NCBI RefSeq assembly: GCF_002532045.1
Contig: NZ_NWTG01000001.1
Span: 124,001 to 188,000 of the forward strand
From: Bradyrhizobium sp. C9
GTDB taxonomy: Bacteria > Pseudomonadota > Alphaproteobacteria > Rhizobiales > Xanthobacteraceae
Direction of reading: 5' to 3'
DNA length: 64,000 bases
Position numbers and translations under genes: made by a program. This document shows, one piece after another, positions 1-7,470 of the stretch. Position 1 is the stretch's first letter. The number at the start of each line of letters is the position of its first letter. The notes below the pieces were generated by a model. It was not told the DNA's origin and searched no databases. It worked only from the letters and a program-made list of their open reading frames with translations.

Positions 1-183
1 AATTTTTCGCACGGCACCCAACCCGCCCCGGACACGATGCTCTCGAGGCTCGGCCGCTGGGGCCTGTTGCCGGACGAGACGCAGCCGGTAAAAGACTACG
101 ACATTCGAGGCGAGCGTTACACCGCCCTCTTGGGGCCAGGAGGCCCCAATGACGTTCGGCTCATTCATCACCCGAGAATGTAG
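1..183 (+). CDS. C-terminal end of an unidentified protein (clipped at window edge)
   Basis: The frame is open from the first base and stops with TAG at 181-183, giving 60 residues of non-repetitive, protein-like sequence. It includes the segments RLGRWGLLPDE and IRGERYTALLGPGG and ends IHHPRM. The start lies left of the window. I do not recognise the family. Because it sits just upstream of a tts-box-driven type III effector, another secreted effector is possible, but only the neighbourhood supports that. It could also be the tail of an unrelated island gene. Confidence 0.5.
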   Translation, partial: NFSHGTQPAPDTMLSRLGRWGLLPDETQPVKDYDIRGERYTALLGPGGPNDVRLIHHPRM

Positions 184-961
184 ATGCCGAGAGACAATCG
201 CACGCTAGGAGCCCGTCCACACAGCTCCGGTATTGGACTTGTTAATGGACCATAGCTTGCTCCAGCGACTCTTGCGAGCTTGGCGCGGCTCCGGGCGGTG
301 CAGGTGAGCGCTACCGGCCCGATTAACTTGCGCGCGTCGTCGCTGTGCGGCTCCTCGTTGAGCCGCACGGCCATCGCCCTTTGATCGTTCCGAAGAGCCG
401 GCGGCGAAAGCTGCTACACCTACGGTGTTATTGCCGTTGTGTTTTACAGCACTGCCATTAATCGGGGCCTTCTCCTGAAGCCCCGAGACAGGGGAAGCAT
501 CCTGGGAGTAAGAGGCTGCTATCCGGCGCCCCATTGAACACGCGTCGGCTGAGCTTAGAGAGCATGTTGTTTTTGACTGGAATCGGCGGCGGGGCGCGTC
601 GCGGCTGGCGAGAGGCGGCGTACGAAGTCGCGGCGCCTTTCGAGCCGATCTCCCGGTTCGATCCCAATGCTCAGCAAATTGTCCGAGCATGGCGACGCTT
701 GCTGAGACATCGCCGCGGTTTGATGTTGCCGTCGTAACGGGCGCATAAACTCGCTCGCTCGGCCAGATCCTCCTGTCATTTGTAATCGTGGCGTTTCCGA
801 CGCAGATTTAAAGTCACATATTGCCCTTACCCCGAAATCGCCATCAAGCGTCAAATTCGGCGTTGCATATGACCAGCCGTTAAGCAAACGGCCATCATCG
901 CAAGGCTTCGATCACCAGCGGTGACAACGGTTGAGCGAACGGGTCGCCCCTACGGCAATAC
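184..961. other. Gene-poor stretch upstream of the effector
   Basis: There is no convincing gene on either strand. The short open frames here are arginine-rich and low in information, overlap each other on opposite strands and lack ribosome-binding sites. I see no transposase motif or long repeat. Decayed DNA of this kind is common between effector genes in symbiosis islands. Confidence 0.5.
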
Positions 962-991
962 TCGTCAGGTGATCGACAGGTAGGCCTGCCA
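962..991 (+). promoter_or_regulatory. Putative tts box (TtsI-binding site)
   Basis: The site begins TCGTCAGGTGATCGACAGGT and has CC at 985-986. It matches the rhizobial tts-box pattern (TCGTCAG, T, TCGA, AG, T, then CC after three free bases) at most defined positions, with about four substitutions. It lies about 210 bp upstream of the effector and points toward it. TtsI is the flavonoid/NodD-dependent activator of rhizobial type III secretion genes, so the effector is probably induced by host signals. Confidence 0.7.
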
Positions 992-1201
992 AGGACGGAA
1001 CGCTCCCACGTTAGGGATCCTGCACTCGATCTATTGGCCGCTGTGGGATTCGCGTGAAGCTGTACCACTTCGACCGGGAGTGGGCGCTGCAGCGCACGTG
1101 GCACTCGCCCGAATAATTATTGCGTTGGCGCGCAGCGACCTGCTTCGGAGCCTTACGAAGTGGCAGGCGTACTCTTTAGTTTCTAAAGGCGGAGAAAGTT
1201 G

Positions 1202-2947
1202 ATGGATACAGGACAGACGCAGCGGAGCACACGTTCAGATCCGGACACTTTTGAAGAAGGGGAGCAGGAAAGCTACCTCGCCGGCTTCAACCGTGCCGTG
1301 GCAAATTTGTTCGAAGTCTTGACGGGGTATCGGACCCCCGCCTCCGTGCGCGCGGGGATCCTGGACAACTGGGTTGCCGAAGAGGGGCAGGGCGATGCCG
1401 AGAACCGACGACAGGGGCGCATGCGAATTAGGGCTTCGGACAACACGAGCTCGCATTCGCTAGATTTGTCCTCCCTGTCCCTGACCGCTTTGCCCACTGC
1501 CCTGCCGCCAAGGTTGCAGGAACTGTACGCCAGGCACAACGAGCTAAGCAGCCTGCCCGCTATGCTCCCACCCGGTCTCCAGCATCTTCTCATTAGCCAT
1601 AACCGGTTGACAGGTTTGCCCGACGCTCTTCCGGCAACCCTCTCCTGGCTAGAGGTGGCCGATAACAGCTTGACCAGTCTGCCCGCCAACCTTCCGGCTG
1701 GGCTCGAGATGCTGAATGCAAACGACAACCGACTCAGTAGCCTGCCCGACGCTCTCCCGAGCCGTCTCACCTCGCTCGCGGTTAGTGGAAATCAGCTGAC
1801 CGAGCTCTCCGAATCTCTCCCATGGGGTCTCATTGAACTCGATGTCAGTCGCAATCAATTGGCGAACCTGCCAGCGACCCTTCCGAGCACGCTTGAATCG
1901 CTTAATCTTAGCGGTAACCAGCTGACCAGCCTGCCTGAGGGTCTCGTCGAGAGTCGTGTACCGCATCTTAGTCTCAATTACCCGCATTTGGAGACCCTCG
2001 AGTTGGAGGATAACCCACTGCCGGACGATGTCCTCGCCAATCTGGCGGCGGTCGGAACGCCACCGCAGCTTGCTCAGCGGTCTTTGTATGAGGCTGCCGC
2101 GCACTGGCTCGCCGACGACCCGGCGACGCTGGCCGAATGGCAGCACTTTGCGGATGAAGCAGGCGCCCAGGACTACGCACGGTTCCTGGGGAGGCTGCGA
2201 GGGAACGTGAACTACGGCAATGACGACTTTCGGCAGGCAGTGGCTGATGATCTGCGGCAGGCGGCAGCCAATCCGAGATTGCGCGAGCAGTTTTTTGCAC
2301 AGGCTTCCGAGGCCAACGAGACTTGCGACGATCGTGTTACCTTGCACTGGAACGGCATGCAGACTGCGCGCCTCAACGCTGACGTCGAGGAGGGAGTATA
2401 TGACGATCGGCTTGGCGAACTGATTCAGCGCGGCCGTATTGCGTTCCGCTTGGAGGCGCTGGACCAGATCGCGCGCGATAGGGTCAACCTGCTCGCCGGC
2501 GACCATCCGAATGTGGACGACGTCGAAGTCTACCTGGCCTACCAACATCTGCTGCGCGAGCCGCTGGAGCTCAGTCACGTCGCGCCCGACATGAGCTTCC
2601 TGGCGGTCTCTGACGTAAGCCAGGACGATGCGGCGCGGGCGCTAGACCTGGTCCGGGAGCAGGAAGCGAACCAGCTCACCGACTACATGGCAGCCCGCTG
2701 GCAACCCTGGGAGACGGTGCTGAAACGCATCGCTCCGGACCAATATGAAGCGATGCAAGACCGGTTGATCGAAGCCATGGGCGAGGAGTTTGAGAGCCGG
2801 CTCGATCAGCGATTGGCCGAGCATGGTCTGCTAGGCGATGCGGATGCCGAGCGCGTGCTCGGCGCCCAGGTCCGAAACGAGGTCGCCGGCGAGATCAAAC
2901 GCGAGGTCATGCACAATGTGCTCGCAGAACGTGGCCTTGAACTGTGA
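1202..2947 (+). CDS. nopM: NopM/IpaH-type LRR-NEL E3 ubiquitin ligase, type III effector
   Basis: This 581-residue protein has the layout of the IpaH/SspH/NopM effectors. A polar N-terminus (1 to about 80) likely carries the secretion signal. About eight leucine-rich repeats of the L..LP..LP..L form follow (about 85-270), and then a C-terminal NEL (novel E3 ligase) domain (about 285-581). The catalytic cysteine should be Cys375 in the TCDDR motif, the CxD signature of NEL ligases. In this family the LRRs bind the host target and restrain the ligase, and the NEL domain transfers ubiquitin through a cysteine thioester. ATG 1202 is preferred over TTG 1199 because GGAG lies 7 nt upstream. A tts box lies about 210 bp upstream. 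The protein looks full length with no frameshift. The host target is unknown. Confidence 0.9.
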   Translation: MDTGQTQRSTRSDPDTFEEGEQESYLAGFNRAVANLFEVLTGYRTPASVRAGILDNWVAEEGQGDAENRRQGRMRIRASDNTSSHSLDLSSLSLTALPTALPPRLQELYARHNELSSLPAMLPPGLQHLLISHNRLTGLPDALPATLSWLEVADNSLTSLPANLPAGLEMLNANDNRLSSLPDALPSRLTSLAVSGNQLTELSESLPWGLIELDVSRNQLANLPATLPSTLESLNLSGNQLTSLPEGLVESRVPHLSLNYPHLETLELEDNPLPDDVLANLAAVGTPPQLAQRSLYEAAAHWLADDPATLAEWQHFADEAGAQDYARFLGRLRGNVNYGNDDFRQAVADDLRQAAANPRLREQFFAQASEANETCDDRVTLHWNGMQTARLNADVEEGVYDDRLGELIQRGRIAFRLEALDQIARDRVNLLAGDHPNVDDVEVYLAYQHLLREPLELSHVAPDMSFLAVSDVSQDDAARALDLVREQEANQLTDYMAARWQPWETVLKRIAPDQYEAMQDRLIEAMGEEFESRLDQRLAEHGLLGDADAERVLGAQVRNEVAGEIKREVMHNVLAERGLEL

Positions 2948-3093
2948 GACTTGCGAAACCGCCGCAACATCTTGCGTTCCCTCAGCCAGCGATCGCGCTG
3001 CTCACGGCCTTTCGCATTGTCTTCCGATGCCGGCTCCGGCTCGTTGTCGCGGAGCCTAGATCTTGGGGATCGCCAGGCCGATGACGAAAATCG

Positions 3094-3441
3094 CTATTCT
3101 CGACGGCCGCCGCCGGAGATATCGCCGCTGCCGAATTTCCAGCTGGGAGGCAACACGGTCCTGTCTGTCTCAACGCCGCGCTGGCCTTCACGAGTGAGCT
3201 GCGCAAGCTGCCAGACGACACCGTCAAGCTCCTTGGCGAGATCCTTCCTGTAGGCCGACGCATATTAGACGGTTCGGCCAACGTTCCAATGCTCCCGTTC
3301 CGGCTCGACTAGCTTGAAGTGGTCCGATGCAAAACTGCGCCTCGCCTCCCGGAACTCGTTGCCGATTTGCTTAATCGTCATCCGGCTGCGGTCTTGGACG
3401 CAGACCTTGATCGACTCAAGCTGGTCCTTCGCCCGCCGCAT
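3094..3441 (-). pseudogene. Degraded reading frame, unidentified
   Basis: On the minus strand a 58-residue frame starts at ATG 3441 (MRRAKDQLESIKVC...) and ends at TAA 3265-3267. Translation continues in the same frame with protein-like, charged sequence (KDLAKELDGVVWQLAQLTRE) to TAG at 3094. One in-frame stop within otherwise coherent sequence suggests a broken gene. I do not recognise it. The rest of 2948-3730 holds nothing I can support: only short overlapping frames without ribosome-binding sites. Confidence 0.25.
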
Positions 3442-3730
3442 GTCGGGAATTCTTTCTGGTTAATTCGACGCTGATCTGCTTCTTGGTCGAGACGCCGGAT
3501 AGCTATGCGATGTCGCGATATGCGATCTGCTCGCGGACATTTCGAGGCGGATTGTGCATCTCGTCGCAAGCTTCTGCGGTCCGAGCGCGAGAACCAATAC
3601 GTCTTCCGTGAGGGTATCGAAAATGACCCCGTCATCTTCGGCATCCCCTTAATCACTGCTGCTCCGCGATTGTGGCCGTCGATGCGCGGCGAACCTCGCT
3701 CGCGCTCCAGACGATCACGGAGCTTTTCAG

Positions 3731-4009
3731 ATGTCCGATCTGAACACGGATAAACCGCCGCGGTACCTTCGCACGTCCGAAGCCGCGCGCTTTCTGAGTT
3801 TGTCCGGCCGCACGTTGGAAAAACATCGAACGTACGGAACCGGTCCCGAATACCACAAGATCGGCGGGCGTGTGGTCTACTCAGTAGCCGACCTGACAGC
3901 CTGGGCCAAACTGGGCAGAAAGAAATCGACCTCCGATCCCGGTGCCGGCACCGTACTGCCCGCAAAGCGGCACGCGCCAATTCCCTATGCGGGTAAAGAG
4001 CGGCGCTAA
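3731..4009 (+). CDS. AlpA/MerR-fold HTH protein, RdfS-like (candidate excisionase/regulator)
   Basis: This 92-residue protein has a winged helix-turn-helix of the AlpA/excisionase type: YLRTSEAARFLSLSGRTLEKHRTYGTGP followed by a wing (GGRVVYSVADLTAWA). In Mesorhizobium ICEs a protein of this family (RdfS) is the recombination directionality factor that drives excision and sits upstream of the traF/relaxase genes, which is the context seen here. It is therefore likely a small DNA-binding protein acting at the att site and/or on transfer-gene promoters (inference). A plain transcriptional regulator is an alternative. The gene appears intact although the integrase remnant at the right end is dead. 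Confidence 0.65.
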   Translation: MSDLNTDKPPRYLRTSEAARFLSLSGRTLEKHRTYGTGPEYHKIGGRVVYSVADLTAWAKLGRKKSTSDPGAGTVLPAKRHAPIPYAGKERR

Positions 4010-4012
4010 GCC

Positions 4013-4195
4013 ATGCCCGTCAGCAAATCCCCAGCGCACTACGGCCGCTCCGAGCGTGAGCCGCGCGACCTGTTTCGCACGCTTCCTGGCGATCTTGCGC
4101 CGCGCCGGATGGCCAGTTCTGCTCTCCTTCGGACGCGCTTCAACCAGCCGAAAGCATACGATTCCCGGTTCGAGATTCAAGGAGCGGCGGCATGA
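4013..4195 (+). pseudogene. Scar of the repA-parA segment (replication initiator remnant)
   Basis: A 60-codon frame contains RDLFRTLPGDLAPR, which resembles the N-terminus of the RepA-type replication initiators that follow the HTH gene in rhizobial Trb-type ICEs. After about 35 codons the similarity ends. Frame +1 continues with WPVLLSFGRAS, suggesting a frameshift, and the sequence then runs directly into the DUF2840 start. In related elements RepA and a ParA ATPase normally lie between the HTH protein and DUF2840. Here only about 180 bp remain, consistent with a large internal deletion. A small functional gene at 4013 cannot be excluded. Confidence 0.35.
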
Positions 4196-4656
4196 GCGAT
4201 CTCACCGAAGTGGAAGTGCTGTGGCTCGAAAAGCGTATTGAAAACCGCGTTCGTTTCGGTCGCATTGTCAAGGAACGGAAGCTTGATCGCCACCGGCGTA
4301 TCCTGTCATTCGCAGCCGGCGGCATCTTTGCCTTCGTCCGTTGGACTTCCAACGACTTTGGCACGGTCATTTCGCGGATCGACATCTTGCGCGCGGTCGC
4401 AGCAGGACAGCGCTGCTCGACCGTGCCCTATGTAAAGCCCGGCGGTGAGATTTTGCTGCGGCTCTCCGGCTGGCCTAAAGTCGAACGGGCGCTGCAGATG
4501 ATCGACGCGATCGATGCGCTGGGCATCGATCCGGCTGATGTAGCGCCCGATCATTGGCATCACGTTCACAATCGCCTGTCCGTCAACGAAAACCCACGTC
4601 CCTACACGAAGAGCCGCCACCAGGCTTGGCTACATCGTCAAAGGCTGATGCGATGA
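4192..4656 (+). CDS. DUF2840 family protein of the conjugation module
   Basis: This 154-residue cytosolic protein (MSDLTEVEVLWLEKRIENRVRFGR...) has a central segment IFAFVRWTSNDFGT, a GG(E)ILLRLSGWPKVE block and a basic tail. The family is recognised by position and sequence: DUF2840 genes stand directly before traF in alphaproteobacterial ICEs carrying a DUF3363 relaxase. Its function is unknown. The start overlaps the upstream remnant, and its stop overlaps the traF start (ATGA at 4653-4656), so the two are translationally coupled. Confidence 0.75.
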   Translation: MSDLTEVEVLWLEKRIENRVRFGRIVKERKLDRHRRILSFAAGGIFAFVRWTSNDFGTVISRIDILRAVAAGQRCSTVPYVKPGGEILLRLSGWPKVERALQMIDAIDALGIDPADVAPDHWHHVHNRLSVNENPRPYTKSRHQAWLHRQRLMR

Positions 4657-5165
4657 CGGACCGTCTATGGACGCTGACCACGACGTTTGCCGTAGCTTCC
4701 GCTGTCGTCGCGACGATCGCCCTGGAGCCGCTGCCGATCTACATTTGGAATGCATCGGCAAGCGTGCCGATCGGTCTCTATGGCTTGCGACCAGCGAAGC
4801 GCTTCTTTGTCACGGAGCTGGTCGCCGTTCAGCCGCCGGAACCGCTTGCGACCTTTCTCGACTTCAACGGCTATCTGCCGCTCGGCGTCCCTATGCTTAA
4901 GCGAGTCTTGGCTCTGCCCGGGCAGACAGTCTGCAGAAGCGGATCCGCAATTTCGGTCGACGACATTGCAGTGGGCGAGGCGCGGGATCGCGACGGACGC
5001 GGCCGGCCGCTGCCGAAATGGCAGGGTTGCCGCGTCGTCAGAGACGGCGAGCTGTTTGTCATGAATTGGCAGTCGGTCGACTCCCTCGACGGTCGATATT
5101 TTGGGCTTCTTCCGGCCTCGGCCGTGATCGGCCGTGCCATCCCGGTGTGGACATGGGAGGACTGA
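4653..5165 (+). CDS. traF: TraF, S26-family conjugal transfer peptidase
   Basis: This is a 170-residue signal-peptidase-like protein with an N-terminal membrane segment (about residues 8-25). The catalytic serine is Ser37 in SVPIGLY and the lysine general base is Lys83 in MLKRVLALPG. The C-terminal part has the expected L(P)..AVIGRA block. In RP4-type systems TraF processes and cyclises the TrbC pilin in the inner membrane, and trbC is present at 14295. The start at 4653 overlaps the DUF2840 stop. Length and catalytic residues are normal, so it should be active. Confidence 0.9.
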   Translation: MTDRLWTLTTTFAVASAVVATIALEPLPIYIWNASASVPIGLYGLRPAKRFFVTELVAVQPPEPLATFLDFNGYLPLGVPMLKRVLALPGQTVCRSGSAISVDDIAVGEARDRDGRGRPLPKWQGCRVVRDGELFVMNWQSVDSLDGRYFGLLPASAVIGRAIPVWTWED

Positions 5166-5320
5166 TCTTGCGGGGTTCACGGCGCCACGCCATTCCTCTG
5201 ATCGATCGATTGGCGGACCATTCCTCCCTCCCGGTCAATCTCCGCAAAGCCGATGGGTGCGGGAGTCCAGGGCGGTCCAACGGCCGCCGCGAAGCAGCTT
5301 TACACTGGACGGAAGCGAAC

Positions 5321-6052
5321 ATGGCATCTTTGGTTCGACCGGGGATCCGCGTTTGGGCTGTCGTGCCACTGCTGCTCATTTTGACTGCGTCGCATAGTGT
5401 TGGTCAGACCGAGAATGGATCGACTGCGGTTCGAGCGGTCTCTCAGACGAGCAACCCGTTTGCGGCTTTCGTCTACGAAGCGTCAAAACGCTTTGCGGTT
5501 CCGGAGAACTTGATCAGTTCAGTCATTAGCATCGAAAGCGCTGGTGACGTACACGCGAAGTCCCCAAAGGGCGCAATCGGCCTGATGCAGATTATGCCGG
5601 CGACCTGGGCGGAACTTCGCGAACGCTATCATCTCGGAAGCGATCCCTACGATCCGCGCAACAACATTCTAGCCGGCACGGCGTATCTCGCCGAACTGCT
5701 TGACCGCTATGGTTCGCCCGAGGCGTTCGCCGCGTACAACGCGGGCCCAACTTGCTACGACGGGCATCTCGCGGGCGGTCCTTTGTCAGACGAAACGCGA
5801 GTATACGTGGCCAAGCTTGCAAATCTGCTCGGCATCGAACTGCCCGCGACTTGGGCCGCGAGCCAGCAGCCGTCAGCAGCTGCGACGCTGTTCGTCAGGC
5901 GAATTGACCCAGTCAAGGCGGGCGATCGGAAGCCGGCGTTCCTGTCCTCGACCGGCGCAACGACTGCAATCTCGTCGCGAGATGTTTTGCAGATGGTCCC
6001 CACGGCCACTGACGTGTTTGTCGCCCGGTCGAACTCGGGAACAGCGCGATGA
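5321..6052 (+). CDS. Lytic transglycosylase (VirB1/TrbN-like), SLT domain
   Basis: From ATG 5321 the protein is 243 residues with a signal peptide (VWAVVPLLLILTASHSVGQ). It then has a soluble-lytic-transglycosylase domain: the catalytic glutamate in ISIESAGD, the GAIGLMQIMPATW motif, NILAGTAYLAELLDRYG and AAYNAGP. It should cut periplasmic peptidoglycan so the mating channel can be assembled. GGAAG lies just upstream of 5321. An alternative ATG at 5153, overlapping traF, adds 56 residues ahead of the signal peptide and is less likely. It follows traF in the same orientation. Confidence 0.85.
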   Translation: MASLVRPGIRVWAVVPLLLILTASHSVGQTENGSTAVRAVSQTSNPFAAFVYEASKRFAVPENLISSVISIESAGDVHAKSPKGAIGLMQIMPATWAELRERYHLGSDPYDPRNNILAGTAYLAELLDRYGSPEAFAAYNAGPTCYDGHLAGGPLSDETRVYVAKLANLLGIELPATWAASQQPSAAATLFVRRIDPVKAGDRKPAFLSSTGATTAISSRDVLQMVPTATDVFVARSNSGTAR

Positions 6053-6215
6053 TCAGCTGTGCAGCATGGCAGGCGATCGCGTGGTTCAGCGAGGAAAACA
6101 GTCCGAGAGCAGGGACTGGTTGCAACACGACGGTATGCGTCCAGGGGCCGCACATGACGTCGGGTCTTGACGTGCCTAACGGCCTTACGTGGCAACGCTC
6201 CGAGCCAGAGAACTC

Positions 6216-6440
6216 CTACTCTGTGCGGCACGCAGCCATGGCAGCTTCCGCCTTCGCGATCACTGCTTCAGCCCGATCTATTGCGGCACAGAGTTCCTCG
6301 CTCTTCCAAATATCAACCGAATGGCCGTCGTCAAACGACTCGTCCGTCGCGTCTTGCGTGCGTGAAAGCAACTCACGAAGCGCCGCAATGGACTCGCAGA
6401 GCAGCTTGATATCTTCCCCGTTTCGGGAAGACTGGGTCAT
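6216..6440 (-). CDS. Possible small hypothetical protein
   Basis: From ATG 6440 (MTQSSRNGEDIKLLCESIAALRELL...) there are 74 residues with an amphipathic, alanine- and glutamate-rich helical pattern ending EAVIAKAEAAMAACRTE. The frame is protein-like, but I do not recognise a family, the ribosome-binding site is weak, and it lies immediately downstream of the IS66 relic on the same strand. It may be a real accessory gene or sequence carried in with the insertion. Confidence 0.3.
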   Translation of the reverse strand: MTQSSRNGEDIKLLCESIAALRELLSRTQDATDESFDDGHSVDIWKSEELCAAIDRAEAVIAKAEAAMAACRTE

Positions 6441-6479
6441 CTCTATAACGCCATCATACCCCAGCGCCATCGCTCTCGC

Positions 6480-7100
6480 CGAAGAGATTGTTCTTGCCTC
6501 CGAACGCCACCGGTCAAATCGCGCGGTCGACGGGATTCGTGTCAAGTTCGATGCAGTACTCATGGAGGAAGCGGGTCAATCCATCCCAGCGCGACGGTGC
6601 ATAACCGATCGCTTCTCCGAGATTGCCGCGGCCGGGCAGTTGAGGAAGCTGCACCTCCAGCTAGAAGCGAAGGCTGTCAACGACCGGCTTGGCGAATGCG
6701 CGCCACATCGCCAGCCGATGCGCCGGCGATTGACCACGCAGCTGCGCTTCGAGGGCATAGAGGCTAGCGATGCGCCGCAGGGCCTCGTGCGAGACGGGCA
6801 TGTCCTCGGACTGCGCAACTTCGTAGAACTTGTGCCCGGTGTGCGCCCAACACGCGGCGAGGATGACGTTTCCGGCGTCAGTCAGCCGACCGAATCCCGC
6901 GTATCCGTCGATGTGCAGAACGCCCTTGAAGTGCGCCAGACGCGCAGCCGGGCGCTCCGCCTTGCGGTCGGACGCGAACACATAAACTGCAGCCGGCGGC
7001 TCAGGTCCAGCCAAGCTCCGTTGATCGTGGGCATACATCCACAGCCGTCCAGGCTTGGTGCGCCCTCCGCTCGGGGACGAGAGCGTCGGTCTGCTTGGAT
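6480..7100 (-). pseudogene. IS66-family transposase (TnpC) remnant
   Basis: On the minus strand, 7068-6664 encodes a clear internal piece of the IS66 transposase: GRTKPGRLWMYAHDQRS, PDRKAERPA-like SDRKAERPAARLAHFKG, the catalytic-core HIDGYAGFGRL, and AACWAHTGHKFYEVAQ. The reading then shifts frame to LPQLPGRGNLGEAIGYAPSRWDG, and again to ELDTNPVDRAI followed by a stop. The N-terminus, the TnpA/TnpB genes and terminal inverted repeats are not visible. It is a dead fragment lying between the lytic transglycosylase and relaxase genes. Confidence 0.75.
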
Positions 7101-7470
7101 AGCCCTGTTTACCAACCTGATGAAGAGCATGCGACGGTCCAAGTGCTGAACGCGAAGGAACGCATGGACCTCGTCCGGTGAATGGGATCGCAAGCGCGGT
7201 GTAGTGACGTCTGTCCGTTGTCGATGCAGGGAGCCCTGTCATGGCTGAAGTGCGAAGAGTCGGAGAAAAGCGTAGGAATGAGTTGGCTTTGAACGCCCGA
7301 TTAGGAAGGCGAGATAAAAGGCGCTCGCCGGTCGAACCGCAAGCCATTGGCATGGCTTGGGTTCTGGCGTGCCGGTCGGTCGGGGCGCGTGCCGCGCCTT
7401 GCATCTTTAACAATGCAATCAAGGACAATCTCGGCACTGTAGGCGCTTTCGCCCAGCTGGAGGGCCGCCT
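7101..7470. other. Relaxase upstream region without a clear gene
   Basis: No supported gene lies here. A 77-codon plus-strand frame (7241-7474) runs into the relaxase start but has no recognisable domain, and neither do the minus-strand frames. Related ICEs usually carry a short DUF736 gene at this point; I find no DUF736 motif. Since oriT often lies close to the relaxase gene, this is a reasonable place to look for a nic site, though I could not pinpoint one. Confidence 0.35.

Noticed and set aside
540..565. Second possible tts box (GTCGGCTGAGCTTAG...)
   Set aside because: Too few matches at the defined positions, whereas the site at 962 fits far better.
1199..1201. TTG 1199 as start of the NEL effector
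   Set aside because: GGAG is only 4 nt away, whereas ATG 1202 has a proper 7-nt spacing.
6049..7149. 366-codon plus-strand frame over the IS66 relic
   Set aside because: Its sense sequence has no domain, and the minus strand carries recognisable IS66 transposase motifs.
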